From Halotia wernerae (GTDB lineage Bacteria; Cyanobacteriota; Cyanobacteriia; Cyanobacteriales; Nostocaceae), in NCBI GenBank assembly GCA_034931985.1, contig JAYGHB010000002.1, positions 98,017 to 162,016 on the forward strand: a stretch of DNA of 64,000 nt, in the 5' to 3' direction. The position numbers and the translations under genes were made by a program. The notes under the pieces were generated by a model. The model worked only from the letters and a program-made list of their open reading frames with translations, was not told the origin of the DNA and ran no database searches. Positions 34,069 to 43,406 of this stretch are shown here, one piece after another. How positions within the stretch are numbered: the stretch's first letter is position 1; every line of letters starts with the position of its first letter.

Positions 34069-36149
34069 CGCGCCATCACCCAGAAATAAAGCTGCGCCAG
34101 CAACGTGCCGACGGCCAGCGCCGATAGAACGGCCAGCGCGATTTCCTGGCCTTTGTCGCGGCCGATGCGTCGCGTCGCATCGACGATCGCTTCGCGATGG
34201 TCGAGCACGCGCTGATTGGTGTCGAACTCGGATTTGACGGCCGCGAACTCGGCCTGATCCTGGCCGAACACGTCGGGATCGGTCGCAAGATCGACGAGGC
34301 CGGGAATATCGCCCGCATTGGCCAGCGCGTCGGATTCCGCGAGTTTGCGTTCGCGCAACTCCGGCTTCTTCAGCCGGTTGATCATCGTCTTCGCCGCATC
34401 GTGGCAAAGCCGGGTCAGATTGGGCAGCTTCTTGCCCTTGGCGTCGACCGCGAAACGCATCGACGCCTTCAGCACGGCGGCCGCGCGGCGCTGATCTTTG
34501 CCGTCGAAACTTTTGAGCGCGCCGATATCGGCTGCGGAAATGCCGCTGCGGGCGCCCAGGAACGCGACGACATGACCGTCGAAGTCCGTTTTGCCTTGGC
34601 CGATCGACGTCTCGATGAAGTCGAGCAGATCGCCGGCCTGATCGACCCATTTGCCTTGCACGGCGGGCGACAGGCAGGGGGCATCGGCGTTGAGGCGGTA
34701 GAGGGCCGCTTCGAGCTTGTCGACTTTGTTGGAGATGCGATCTTCGACCTCCAGCAATTTGCGCGCCGCCTCGTCGAGCAGGCCGAACGAGTTGGCGGCT
34801 TTCGACCAGACATGCGCCAAGCGCCAGGAGAAAAATTCCTCCAACTGGCCGCGTTTGTTGGGATCGAGCATCGCGGCATGGGCGACCGCACCCGCACCGC
34901 CGGCATGGAAGGCGAGATCGCGATAGCGCAAAGGCCCGTGCGGATCGAGGCGCATCACCATGCGCGACAGCGTCACTTCAGGCGGCGGCGCGTTGACTTG
35001 GGACTTGTCTTCGCCCACCAGTGCCGCAACGCGCTGCACGTCGTTGTCGCGGATCCAATTCGCCACGTCGTCGCCGGTGACGGCGGCTTGGCCTTCCTTT
35101 TGGAAGCGATGCAAGGCGAAGGCGAGTTCGGCGGGTTCGAGCGCGCTGACCGAGCCGATTTTGAGCGGCGCGCCGCGTCGCGCGATCGGCTTCTTGGTCG
35201 GCAATGTCGGCCGCCGCCCGGCGATCCAATCGAGCAGCGTGGCGAGTGTCCAGCGCGATTTGAGATCGTCGTCGATCAGCGCCGTGATCGGATCGAACAG
35301 TTCCGACGGTATCTGAGACGTGTCGATCAGCGTGCCGATCGATCCATAAGCGATGCGCCGCGCCATCAGCGCGTCGGCGCCTTGGCCTTCGCCGGGATAT
35401 TTGCCCGTCGCGAAGCAATAAAGCGTCATGCCCAGCGCGAACATGTCGTCGAGGACGCCGCCCGGGCCCTTGCCGTCGGGTGCCGCAAGGGCGCGCTCGA
35501 TCGGTTCGAACACGGCGGGCTGGTCGTAGCCGACGGGGCCGAGCACGCAAGGGCCGAGCGTGAGCAACTGGCCGCGCGTGTCTTGCATGAACACGTTGTC
35601 GGGGCGGATCGAGCCGTGGATCTCGTCGCGATCCGACATGTCCTTGAGGACGAGCGCGACCGGCTTCAGGAAATTCTGCACCAGCGTGCGCGGCGCCCAG
35701 CCCGACCACATGCGGCGCGGCGGCGGCGGGCCGACCGGCTTTTCCATGACGACGGCGTAGGCGTCGCTCGCACCGGGGCGCTGAAGCACGCCGGTTTCGA
35801 GGATGGCGAGCATGCCCGAGCGCGAGATGCCGCGTAAGCGTTGCGCCGACCGGATGCGCACCGAACGATCGGGCTCGCAGACGAAGGCGACATGCTGGGC
35901 GTCGGCGAATCGTTTGTCGACGGCGGCGTAGGCTTTCGCGCCGGGCTTGTCGAAAGCGGGCAGGGGCGTTTCGAGATCGACCAGAACATGTTCGCCCAAC
36001 GGCAAACCGCCGGCGCCGGCGCCGTCGGGCGCGCGCAGGAAGGTCGGGCGTTGCACGAACGAGGTCACCACGGCTTGCCGGAAATCCCGCGTAAGGTTCG
36101 ACGTTTCGAGAGTGCGCGAAAGGCGGGGCGGTCGCAACAACTCCGCCAA
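34065..36149 (-). CDS. tail-anchored pseudokinase (copy B)
   Basis: A 694-residue paralogue of the protein at 13578. HGSIRPDN is at 178-185 and LGP at 198-200, so the catalytic and DFG aspartates are both missing here as well, while the surrounding segments (GYDQPAVFEPIERALAAPDG and DDMFALGMTLYCFATGKYP) are strongly kept. The helical region and the hydrophobic C-terminus (LSALAVGTLLAQLYFWVMAR) also match. Loss of the same residues in both copies suggests an ancestral non-catalytic or divergent kinase fold. Start MAELLRPP at 36149. Confidence 0.85.
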   Translation of the reverse strand: MAELLRPPRLSRTLETSNLTRDFRQAVVTSFVQRPTFLRAPDGAGAGGLPLGEHVLVDLETPLPAFDKPGAKAYAAVDKRFADAQHVAFVCEPDRSVRIRSAQRLRGISRSGMLAILETGVLQRPGASDAYAVVMEKPVGPPPPRRMWSGWAPRTLVQNFLKPVALVLKDMSDRDEIHGSIRPDNVFMQDTRGQLLTLGPCVLGPVGYDQPAVFEPIERALAAPDGKGPGGVLDDMFALGMTLYCFATGKYPGEGQGADALMARRIAYGSIGTLIDTSQIPSELFDPITALIDDDLKSRWTLATLLDWIAGRRPTLPTKKPIARRGAPLKIGSVSALEPAELAFALHRFQKEGQAAVTGDDVANWIRDNDVQRVAALVGEDKSQVNAPPPEVTLSRMVMRLDPHGPLRYRDLAFHAGGAGAVAHAAMLDPNKRGQLEEFFSWRLAHVWSKAANSFGLLDEAARKLLEVEDRISNKVDKLEAALYRLNADAPCLSPAVQGKWVDQAGDLLDFIETSIGQGKTDFDGHVVAFLGARSGISAADIGALKSFDGKDQRRAAAVLKASMRFAVDAKGKKLPNLTRLCHDAAKTMINRLKKPELRERKLAESDALANAGDIPGLVDLATDPDVFGQDQAEFAAVKSEFDTNQRVLDHREAIVDATRRIGRDKGQEIALAVLSALAVGTLLAQLYFWVMAR

Positions 36150-36176
36150 CCGTCAGCGAAAAAGCCCCGTCAACGA

Positions 36177-36205
36177 AACGGCCCGGTGCGGAACACCGGG
36201 CCGTT
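36177..36205 (-). terminator. rho-independent terminator of icd
   Basis: Perfect 12-base arms, AACGGCCCGGTG and CACCGGGCCGTT, with a 5-base loop, lie 26 bases after the icd stop. Reading along the minus strand, TTTCGTT follows, then a CTTTTT run 10 bases further on. It also separates icd from the pseudokinase copy B promoter. Confidence 0.85.
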
Positions 36206-36230
36206 CGCGGCCGGAACCTTCGAGGCAGGT

Positions 36231-37445
36231 TCAGGCGTAGGCCTTCTTCAAGTTCTCGTCGATCTTGTCGAGGAACTTGGTGGTCGTCAGCCAAGGCTGA
36301 TCGGGCGAGATCAGCACCGCGAGGTCCTTGGTCATGAAGCCTGACTCGACCGTGTCGACGCACACCTTTTCGACCAGCTTGGCGAAGTCGGTGACGTCGG
36401 GCGTGTTGTCGAACTGGCCGCGATAGGCCAGGCCGCGCGTCCAGGCGAAGATCGACGCGATCGGGTTCGTCGACGTTTCCTTGCCCTTCTGGTGTTCGCG
36501 ATAGTGGCGCGTGACGGTGCCGTGGGCGGCTTCCGCCTCCACGCAGTCGCCGGTCGGCGTGGTCAGCACCGAGGTCATCAGACCCAGCGAGCCGTAGCCT
36601 TGCGCGACCGTATCCGACTGCACGTCGCCGTCGTAGTTCTTGGTCGCCCACACGAAGCCGCCCGACCACTTCATCGCCGCGGCGACCATGTCGTCGATCA
36701 GACGGTGTTCGTAGGTCAGGCCCTTCGCCTGGAACTTGTCCTTGAACTCCGCGTCGAACACTTCCTGGAAGATATCCTTGAAGCGCCCGTCATAGGCTTT
36801 GAGGATCGTGTTCTTGGTCGACAGATAGACAGGGTAGTTGCGCGCGAGGCCGTAGTTGAGCGAGGCGCGCGCGAAGCCGCGGATCGACTCGTCGACGTTG
36901 TACATGGCCATCGCCACGCCCGAACCCGGGAAGTCGTAGACCTTGTGGTTGATGTTCGTCTTGCCGTCCTTCGAAACGAAGGAAATGGTCAGTTCGCCCG
37001 CCGACGGCACGACGAAATCGGTCGCGCGATATTGGTCGCCGAACGAGTGGCGGCCGATGACGATGGGCTGCGTCCAGCCGGGCACCAGGCGCGGCACGTT
37101 CTTGCAGATGATCGGCTCGCGGAAGATCGTGCCGTCCAGGATGTTGCGGATCGTGCCGTTGGGCGACTTCCACATCTTCTTGAGATTGAATTCCTTCACC
37201 CGGCCTTCGTCGGGGGTGATCGTCGCGCATTTGACGCCGACCTTGTACTTCTTGATCGCGTGCGCCGCGTCGATCGTGACCTGATCGTCGGTTTGGTCGC
37301 GATATTCGACGCCGAGATCGAAATATTTCAGATCGATATCGAGATAGGGAAGGATCAGGCGTTCGCGGATCAACTTCCAGATGATGCGGGTCATTTCGTC
37401 GCCGTCGAGTTCGACGATCGGATTCGCGACCTTAATCTTCTTCAT
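36231..37445 (-). CDS. icd: isocitrate dehydrogenase, NADP-dependent
   Basis: A 404-residue TCA-cycle enzyme of the eukaryote-like homodimeric class (IDH subfamily II) that is usual in alphaproteobacteria. It begins MKKIKVANPIVELDGDEMTR. The substrate-binding segment is KSPNGTIRNILDGTIFREPI, the metal Asp region is in KSGGFVWATKNYDGD-like order near residue 260, and AAHGTVTRHYREHQKG is the NADP-site segment. It converts isocitrate to 2-oxoglutarate. Single gene with its own terminator. Confidence 0.97.
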   Translation of the reverse strand: MKKIKVANPIVELDGDEMTRIIWKLIRERLILPYLDIDLKYFDLGVEYRDQTDDQVTIDAAHAIKKYKVGVKCATITPDEGRVKEFNLKKMWKSPNGTIRNILDGTIFREPIICKNVPRLVPGWTQPIVIGRHSFGDQYRATDFVVPSAGELTISFVSKDGKTNINHKVYDFPGSGVAMAMYNVDESIRGFARASLNYGLARNYPVYLSTKNTILKAYDGRFKDIFQEVFDAEFKDKFQAKGLTYEHRLIDDMVAAAMKWSGGFVWATKNYDGDVQSDTVAQGYGSLGLMTSVLTTPTGDCVEAEAAHGTVTRHYREHQKGKETSTNPIASIFAWTRGLAYRGQFDNTPDVTDFAKLVEKVCVDTVESGFMTKDLAVLISPDQPWLTTTKFLDKIDENLKKAYA

Positions 37446-37546
37446 GGAATTACTTCTCCCAGCGGCGGAATAGGCCCCGGAAATACTACGATGTCCCGTA
37501 TGTTTCCAGCGATTTCCGGGGCGCCGGAGATTAGTCTCTCGCCCGC

Positions 37547-38308
37547 ATGGAATCGGAACTCCTTCTGGTGCTTTTCGTCACGGGGCTGGCGGGCGGCGTG
37601 GTCACGGCGCTGGTCGGCGGCGCGACGCTGGTCACGTTTCCGATCATGTTGATGGCGGGATTGCCGCCGGTCGTCGCGGTCGCATCGAATTTGGTGGCGC
37701 TGGGACCGGCGAATTTCATGGCGGCACTGGCCGATCGCGGCAGATTGCCGCCCTTCGACAAATATGTGCGCCGGATCATGGCGGGCGCGTTCTTCGCGGG
37801 TGCGGCCGGTGCGGGCATTCTTCTGTCGATGCCCGAAAAGGCGCTGGAGGATGCGGTGCCGGCGTTGATCGGTGCGGCGACGCTGCTGTTCGCCTTCGCC
37901 GATAGGATCAAGCGCCATGTCCAGCGCCGCCGCCATGGCGTGGCGGCCGATATGCGCGGTGTCGTGGCGCCGTCGATCGCGGTATCGATCTATGGCGGCT
38001 ATTTCGGCGCCGGGCTCGGCGTCATGTATCTTTCGCTATTCACGCTGGGCGGCATCACGGATTTGCGCGCCGCAAACGCGCTCAAAAACCTCGTCAACGC
38101 GCTGAACTCGGCGGCCGCCATCGCGATCTTCATCGTGATGGGCAGCGTCGATTGGCACGCCACACTCGCCATGCTCGCGGGCGGCTTGATCGGCGGCTAT
38201 TCGGGCGGCTTCGCGATGCGCTACATCGCGCCGCTCGTGTTCCACCGTCTGGTGACGGCGATCGGCGCCGTGATGACGCTCGTCTACGCTTGGCGCTTCT
38301 GGTTCTAG
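37547..38308 (+). CDS. TauE/SafE-family membrane transporter
   Basis: A 253-residue membrane protein with about eight hydrophobic segments. The family repeat appears as GGVVTALVGGATLVTFPIML near the N-terminus and SIYGGYFGAGLGVMYLSLF mid-protein. Members export sulfite, sulfoacetate or other organosulfur anions; this one's substrate is unknown. It is divergent from icd across about 100 bases and overlaps the LOG gene end to end by 4 bases. Confidence 0.9.
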   Translation: MESELLLVLFVTGLAGGVVTALVGGATLVTFPIMLMAGLPPVVAVASNLVALGPANFMAALADRGRLPPFDKYVRRIMAGAFFAGAAGAGILLSMPEKALEDAVPALIGAATLLFAFADRIKRHVQRRRHGVAADMRGVVAPSIAVSIYGGYFGAGLGVMYLSLFTLGGITDLRAANALKNLVNALNSAAAIAIFIVMGSVDWHATLAMLAGGLIGGYSGGFAMRYIAPLVFHRLVTAIGAVMTLVYAWRFWF

Positions 38309-38889
38309 AATTTCTGCGGTTGCGACGGGATCGAGGAGGCCGGTTCCTCGCGCAGCAGCGGCAGGATCTCATCGATGCCGTCGACGACTTTGTAGAAGTC
38401 GCGGAACGATGGCCTGGCGTATTTCGCGTCGATGATGCCGTCGATCAAGCCGATCAGCCCGTTCCAATAGCCGCCGAGATTGCAGATCACCGTGGGCTTG
38501 TCGTGCAGCGCCAATTGCCGCCAGGTCAGCATTTCGAACACTTCGTCGAGCGTGCCGGGACCGCCGGGCAGGGCGACGAACGCATCCGAACGCTCGAACA
38601 TCATGGCCTTTCGCGCGTGCATGGATTCCACCACGTGCAATTCGGACACGCTGCCGTGGCCGACTTCCGCGCGCATCAGGTGTTCGGGAATGATGCCGAC
38701 GACATGGCCGCCTTCCTCGATCGCGCCGTCCGCGACGGCGCCCATCAACCCGACGCGCCCGCCGCCATAGACGAGATCGATCTTCGCCTTGGCCAGGATT
38801 CGGCCGAAGCGCCGCGCCTCGGTCCGGTGCAGGACCGGACCTTCGTTCGACGAACCGCAATAGACGCAAACCGAACGCATTTGAGGCAT
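38305..38889 (-). CDS. LOG-family nucleotide 5'-monophosphate nucleosidase
   Basis: A 194-residue Rossmann-fold protein of the LOG (LONELY GUY) group. The conserved motif PGGPGTLDE is at about residue 90 and the nucleotide site YGGGRVGLMG lies near residue 42. LOG enzymes release the base from AMP-type or cytokinin nucleotides. Starts at 38898 (GTG), 38889 (ATG) and 38880 (ATG) are all possible; none has a strong ribosome site, and I picked 38889. It is convergent with the TauE-like gene. Confidence 0.9.
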   Translation of the reverse strand: MPQMRSVCVYCGSSNEGPVLHRTEARRFGRILAKAKIDLVYGGGRVGLMGAVADGAIEEGGHVVGIIPEHLMRAEVGHGSVSELHVVESMHARKAMMFERSDAFVALPGGPGTLDEVFEMLTWRQLALHDKPTVICNLGGYWNGLIGLIDGIIDAKYARPSFRDFYKVVDGIDEILPLLREEPASSIPSQPQKF

Positions 38890-39062
38890 GACCGGCACCG
38901 GAAATTACCGCGAAGCGGTCTGATTAGAGCGGTTCGCGGATTGGAACAAGGGGCGCGGGAATAAACTCGCAAACGGGGTGTATATCTCCGTAACCACGGC
39001 TTTCCCGCCGTGCGGTACGGCTCGCAATACCAATACAAACCCATCCCAAAAGGGGACACCGA

Positions 39063-39521
39063 ATGCGCTCCAACTCCAGCTTGGCGAACCTCCGTCTGGC
39101 CGCTATCGTTTTGGGCCTGACCATTGCCGCCACGGGCGCTTTCGCCCAGGCTCCCGAGATCGCACAGCGCGTGGATCGCATGAAGGCGGTCGGCGGCGCC
39201 GTCGGCCAGATCGCGCCGGTTATCCGCAACGAACGCCCCTGGGATGGTGCCGCCATCGCCCAGCAGGCCCAGACGGTCGCGACGAACCTGTCCGCCGCCA
39301 AGGCGCTGTTCCCCGCCGGGTCCGACGCCAATTCGCGCGCGCTGCCCGCGATTTGGGAAAAGAAGGCGGATTTCGACGCCACCATGGACCGCGCCGTGGG
39401 CGTCGCCACCAATCTCGCCCAGCTCGCCTCGGCGAACAACGAAGCCGGCTTCCGCGCCGCGTTCCCGCAACTCGGCCAGGCTTGCGGCGCCTGCCACACC
39501 CCGTACCGTCGCCCGCAATAA
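39063..39521 (+). CDS. cytochrome c', class II c-type cytochrome
   Basis: A 152-residue periplasmic cytochrome. The Sec signal ends at GAFAQ near residue 29. The single heme site is C-terminal (CGACHTPYR), as in the four-helix-bundle cytochrome c' class, and an RxxxM near the start of the mature protein fits the distal helix. Cytochromes c' bind NO or CO and often protect against nitrosative stress. A diheme cytochrome gene follows after about 100 bases. Confidence 0.92.
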   Translation: MRSNSSLANLRLAAIVLGLTIAATGAFAQAPEIAQRVDRMKAVGGAVGQIAPVIRNERPWDGAAIAQQAQTVATNLSAAKALFPAGSDANSRALPAIWEKKADFDATMDRAVGVATNLAQLASANNEAGFRAAFPQLGQACGACHTPYRRPQ

Positions 39522-39544
39522 TACCCCCCGGCGGACGCGACCCT

Positions 39545-39583
39545 ACCCCGCTCGCCGGAGACCCTCTCCTCGGCGGGCGGGGT
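39545..39583. promoter_or_regulatory. 13-bp stem-loop between the two cytochrome genes
   Basis: ACCCCGCTCGCCG pairs with CGGCGGGCGGGGT, with a single G-U pair across a 13-base loop. It lies between the cytochrome c' and diheme cytochrome genes. No T-run follows, so a partial terminator or mRNA-stabilising stem is more likely than a full stop. Confidence 0.5.
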
Positions 39584-39617
39584 GGACGCGACCTCGCGCG
39601 GCGTTCACAATCGGCCC

Positions 39618-40499
39618 ATGAATCGATCCCCCGTCTTCGCCGCTTTTGCGGCGTTTTTCGTTTTCGCCGCCGGCGCCGTCCACGCCCAGGACGTGAAGCG
39701 CGGCGAGTACATCTTCGCCGCCTCGGGCTGTGCGGGTTGTCACACCGATACGGCGAATAACGGCCAGTTGCTCGCCGGCGGGCGGGCGCTCAAAACGCCG
39801 TTCGGCAATTTCTATGGGCCCAACATCACGGCGCATCCGGACGCGGGCATCGGCAAATGGTCGGATGCGGATTTCATCGCGGCCTTGCGCCAAGGCCGGC
39901 GCCCCGACGGCGCGCATTACTTCCCCGTGTTTCCGTATACGTCGTTCACCAAGATGACCGACGCGGATATGCGCGATCTCAAAGCCTATATCTTCTCGCT
40001 GCCGGTTTCGGATCGCCGCAACAAGCCGCACGATATCGGCTTCCCGTTCAATCTGCGTCCGTTGCAATTCGGCTGGAAGCTGCTGTTTTTCAAGCCGGGC
40101 GAATTCAAACCCGATCCCGCGAAATCGGCCGAGATCAATCGCGGCGCCTATCTCACCCAAGCGATGGGCCATTGCGCCGAGTGCCACACGCCGCGCAATC
40201 AGCTCGGCGGTTTGCGCGCCGACATGATGTATGCGGGCGATCTCAACCATGCGGGACAGGGCACGAAGGTGCCGAACATCACGCCGCATCCGACGACCGG
40301 CATCGGCTCGTGGACGCCGGGCGTCTACGACGATTTGCTGTCGATGGGCATGACGCAGGACGGCGATTCCGTCGGCGGCGATATGGGCGAGGTGGTCGCG
40401 AATTCGACCTCCAAGCTGACGCCCCAGGATCGCGCGGCGATGATCGCCTATTTGCGCCAATTGCCGCCCATCGATCACCGCGTCCGCGGCGGTAATTGA
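39618..40499 (+). CDS. diheme c-type cytochrome
   Basis: A 293-residue periplasmic electron carrier. The start at 39618 gives a signal peptide (MNRSPVFAAFAAFFVFAAGA) cleaved after VHAQ. Two heme sites are visible: CAGCH near residue 37 and CAECH near residue 193, each in a cytochrome c domain. The fold and spacing resemble cytochrome subunits of membrane-bound alcohol, aldehyde or gluconate dehydrogenases, but no dehydrogenase gene is adjacent. It may act with the cytochrome c' upstream. Confidence 0.92.
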   Translation: MNRSPVFAAFAAFFVFAAGAVHAQDVKRGEYIFAASGCAGCHTDTANNGQLLAGGRALKTPFGNFYGPNITAHPDAGIGKWSDADFIAALRQGRRPDGAHYFPVFPYTSFTKMTDADMRDLKAYIFSLPVSDRRNKPHDIGFPFNLRPLQFGWKLLFFKPGEFKPDPAKSAEINRGAYLTQAMGHCAECHTPRNQLGGLRADMMYAGDLNHAGQGTKVPNITPHPTTGIGSWTPGVYDDLLSMGMTQDGDSVGGDMGEVVANSTSKLTPQDRAAMIAYLRQLPPIDHRVRGGN

Positions 40500-40578
40500 A
40501 CGATTCCCGGGAATTGAGTTTAGGTCCCGTTCGGGCCTACGCTTACAGGATGAATTTCCCGAGTCCCGCGAGGGGGCA

Positions 40579-41589
40579 ATGAGCAGGACCACAATCATCG
40601 CGATCGTCGGCGCGCTCTGCGTCGTTGTCGCCCTGTTGATGGGTTTCCGCGGCTTCTTCGTGCCCGAGCCCCCGCCGCCCAACCGTACCCCGTCGCCGCC
40701 GGTCGCTTCGGCGCCGGCGACACCCGCACCGGCCGCGCAGACGTCGGCACCCGCGCCGGCACAAGCGCCGGAGCCGGCGGTGGTTCGCCCGTCCTTCGAT
40801 GTCGTGCGCGTGTCGCCGACGGGAGAGGCGGTGATCGCCGGCCGCGGTGCCCCGAACGCGCCGATCGTGATTTTGGACGGCGAGAAGGAAATCGGCCGCG
40901 TGACCGCCGACGGGCGCGGCGAGTGGGTTTTCGTGACCGTCGATCCGCTGGCCCCGGGGCCGCATGAATTGCGGTTGCGGATGGACACGGATAAAGGCCC
41001 GGTCTGGTCGGAACGCAACGTTGCCGTCGTCGTCCCGCCGCGCGGGACGGGGACGGGCGGCGGCCCGCTCGTCGCCTTGCTGCCCGCCGAAGGAACCGGC
41101 CCCGCGACCGTGCTGCAGGTGCCGGGCCCCGGTGTCGGCAGCCAGCGCATGTCGATCGACGCGATCGATTACGGCGATGCCGGCGGCGTAACCGTCACCG
41201 GCAAGGGCAATGCCGGGGCCACGGTGCGCCTTTACACCGACAACAAGCCGGTGGGCGAGGCGGTGGTCGGACCCGATGGTCAATGGCGCGTCGATATCCC
41301 GCAATTGGGCCAAGGCAATTACACGCTGCGTGCCGACGAACTCGGCGCCAATGGCCGGGGCGTTGCCGCTCGCGCGGAAACGCCTTTCCAGCGCGCGGCG
41401 GTGCCGGCTCCCGGGCCCGGCGAGCAAATCGTCGTCGTCCAGCCGGGCAATTCGCTGTGGCGGATTTCGCGGCGCATCTACGGCGAGGGTTTGCGCTACA
41501 CGACGATCTACGAGGCCAATCGCGATCAGATCCGCAATGCGGATTTGATCTATCCCGGCCAGATCTTCTCCGTTCCCAAGACCAACTGA
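40579..41589 (+). CDS. LysM-domain membrane-anchored protein
   Basis: A 336-residue protein. One N-terminal membrane segment (residues 4-27) is followed by a long Pro/Ala linker (30-70) and Ig-like beta repeats (about 75-260, with ATVRLYTDNKPVGEAVVGPD). A C-terminal LysM module (VQPGNSLWRISRRIYGEGLR to YPGQIFSVPK) binds peptidoglycan. It should sit in the inner membrane with the LysM part in the periplasm. A GAGGGGG ribosome site precedes the ATG. It stands alone before psd. Confidence 0.88.
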   Translation: MSRTTIIAIVGALCVVVALLMGFRGFFVPEPPPPNRTPSPPVASAPATPAPAAQTSAPAPAQAPEPAVVRPSFDVVRVSPTGEAVIAGRGAPNAPIVILDGEKEIGRVTADGRGEWVFVTVDPLAPGPHELRLRMDTDKGPVWSERNVAVVVPPRGTGTGGGPLVALLPAEGTGPATVLQVPGPGVGSQRMSIDAIDYGDAGGVTVTGKGNAGATVRLYTDNKPVGEAVVGPDGQWRVDIPQLGQGNYTLRADELGANGRGVAARAETPFQRAAVPAPGPGEQIVVVQPGNSLWRISRRIYGEGLRYTTIYEANRDQIRNADLIYPGQIFSVPKTN

Positions 41590-41698
41590 CCCGCTTTAGC
41601 GATCCCGCCGCGGCCGGGCCGGGGTAGCGGCTTGGGGCAGGCTTTGTTATGATGCGGCTCATTATCTCGAAACAAGGTTAACAGCGGCTTCTAATCTC

Positions 41699-42394
41699 AT
41701 GAGCGATATGTGGAAATCCGTCGCGGCCCCGATCCATAAGGCGGGGGTTCCGTTCGTCGCGGCTTCGGTCGTTGCGACCTTCGTGCTGGGCTGGATTTGG
41801 GGCCCGCTTGCCGCGATCGGCGCCGTGGTGACCTTGTGGGTCATCTATTTCTTCCGCGATCCGGAGCGCACGATCCCCACGCGCGACGGGCTGATCGTCT
41901 CGCCCGGCGACGGCATGGTGCAATTGATCGTCGATGCCGTGCCGCCGCCGGAATTGGAAATGGGCGACAGCCCGCGTCCGCGTATCTCGATCTTCCTGAA
42001 CGTCTTCGACGTGCATGTGAACCGCGTGCCCATCGGCGGCACGGTGCTGCGCGCGCGCTATCAGCCGGGCCGTTTCCATAACGCGGCGCTGGACAAAGCG
42101 TCGGCGGAGAACGAGCGCATGTCGATCCGCGTGGGGCTGCAAGACGGCCGCGACGTGGGCTTCGTGCAGATCGCGGGCCTGGTCGCGCGGCGCATCCTTT
42201 GCGATCTGCGCGAAGGGCAAACCGTGCGCACCGGCGAACGCTACGGCCTGATCCGTTTCGGCAGCCGCTGCGATATCTATTTGCCCGAGGGCGTGTCGCC
42301 GCTCGTCGTGGTCGGCCAGCGCGCGATCGGCGGCGAAACCGTGCTCGCCGATCTGCAATCGAACGAAGCCCCGCGCCAGGGCGAGGTGCGCTGA
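41699..42394 (+). CDS. psd: phosphatidylserine decarboxylase proenzyme
   Basis: A 231-residue short-type (archaetidylserine-like) decarboxylase with two N-terminal membrane segments. It makes phosphatidylethanolamine from phosphatidylserine. The self-cleavage site is in LIRFGSRCD (cut between Gly and Ser to give the pyruvoyl group). FFRDPER, SPGDG and NVFDVHVNRVPIGG are family landmarks. It overlaps pssA by one base (TGATG), placing the two steps of the pathway in one operon. Confidence 0.95.
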   Translation: MSDMWKSVAAPIHKAGVPFVAASVVATFVLGWIWGPLAAIGAVVTLWVIYFFRDPERTIPTRDGLIVSPGDGMVQLIVDAVPPPELEMGDSPRPRISIFLNVFDVHVNRVPIGGTVLRARYQPGRFHNAALDKASAENERMSIRVGLQDGRDVGFVQIAGLVARRILCDLREGQTVRTGERYGLIRFGSRCDIYLPEGVSPLVVVGQRAIGGETVLADLQSNEAPRQGEVR

Positions 42395-43248
42395 TGTTCG
42401 GCCGCAACCGCCGGCGCGCGCGCGATCGCGCAACGTTGCCCGGTGGCGGCACGATGAACCGCCTGATCCCCAACGCGATCACCGTGGGCGCGCTGTGCGC
42501 AGGGCTCTCGGGTATTCGTTTCGCGATGGATGGGCGCTGGGAATGGGCGGCGACGGCGATCGTCGTCGCGGCGATCCTTGACGGGCTCGACGGGCGCATG
42601 GCGCGCTTGCTGAACGGCACGTCGAAATTCGGCGCCGAGCTCGACTCGTTGTCCGATTTCGTCGCCTTCGGCGTCGCACCCGCGCTCGTGATGTATATGT
42701 GGGTGCTGAACGCTTGGGGCGCCATCGGCTGGATGCTGTGCTTGGCCTATGCCGTGTGCATGGCGCTGCGCCTCGCGCGCTTCAACACCATGCTGTCCGA
42801 CCCCAATCCGCCCAAATGGCAGGGCTATTTTTTCGTCGGGGTGCCGGCCCCGGCGGGGGCCGCTTTGGCGTTGTTGCCGCTGATGATGCATTTTCAGGCG
42901 GGGCCGGGCTGGTTCGACAAGCCGGCGATCGGCGGGCTCACGATGGTCGTCGTCGCGTTCCTGATGGTCAGCCGCATTCCGACGTTCTCGGCCAAGAAGG
43001 TCCATATCCCGCGCGGCTGGATGGTGCCGTCGCTGGTCGGCGTGGGCGTGGTGTTCGCCGGCTTGTTCAACGCGCCCTGGGCGACGCTGGTGATTTTGGG
43101 CCTGATTTATCTGGGCTCCATCCCGGTCTCGGTCGCCATGCAAGCGCGTATGCGCGCGGCCGAACCGGCACCCGAAACGCCGGCGAGCCACATCACCGTG
43201 ACCGTGGAACCGGCCGCGCCGGCCCCGCGCAGCGGCGAGTCCGCTTGA
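42394..43248 (+). CDS. pssA: CDP-diacylglycerol-serine O-phosphatidyltransferase
   Basis: A 284-residue membrane enzyme that forms phosphatidylserine, the substrate of Psd. The CDP-alcohol phosphatidyltransferase motif D-G-x2-A-R-x8-G-x3-D-x3-D is seen in DGRMARLLNGTSKFGAELD followed by SLSD. About eight hydrophobic segments follow. The basic N-terminus (FGRNRRRARDRA) and a Pro/Ala tail are extra. A hairpin ends the operon. Confidence 0.94.
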   Translation: MFGRNRRRARDRATLPGGGTMNRLIPNAITVGALCAGLSGIRFAMDGRWEWAATAIVVAAILDGLDGRMARLLNGTSKFGAELDSLSDFVAFGVAPALVMYMWVLNAWGAIGWMLCLAYAVCMALRLARFNTMLSDPNPPKWQGYFFVGVPAPAGAALALLPLMMHFQAGPGWFDKPAIGGLTMVVVAFLMVSRIPTFSAKKVHIPRGWMVPSLVGVGVVFAGLFNAPWATLVILGLIYLGSIPVSVAMQARMRAAEPAPETPASHITVTVEPAAPAPRSGESA

Positions 43249-43258
43249 CGGACGGCAA

Positions 43259-43289
43259 AAACGGTTCATCCTAATCGCTTGAACCGTTT
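43259..43289 (+). terminator. terminator of the psd-pssA operon
   Basis: AAACGGTTCA pairs with TGAACCGTTT (10 bp) across an 11-base loop just after the pssA stop. TTTCGTCTTTC follows. It sits before the motA promoter region. Confidence 0.75.
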
Positions 43290-43406
43290 CGTCTTTCGGG
43301 CGAATTTGCGGATCGTTAACCATCGGGGGCATAATTTGGCCCCGAATTGGAATTGCTAGGATCTGGGGGCTGGGTTCCGGCGTCCCGGCTCCGGCGGAGG
43401 AATTCG

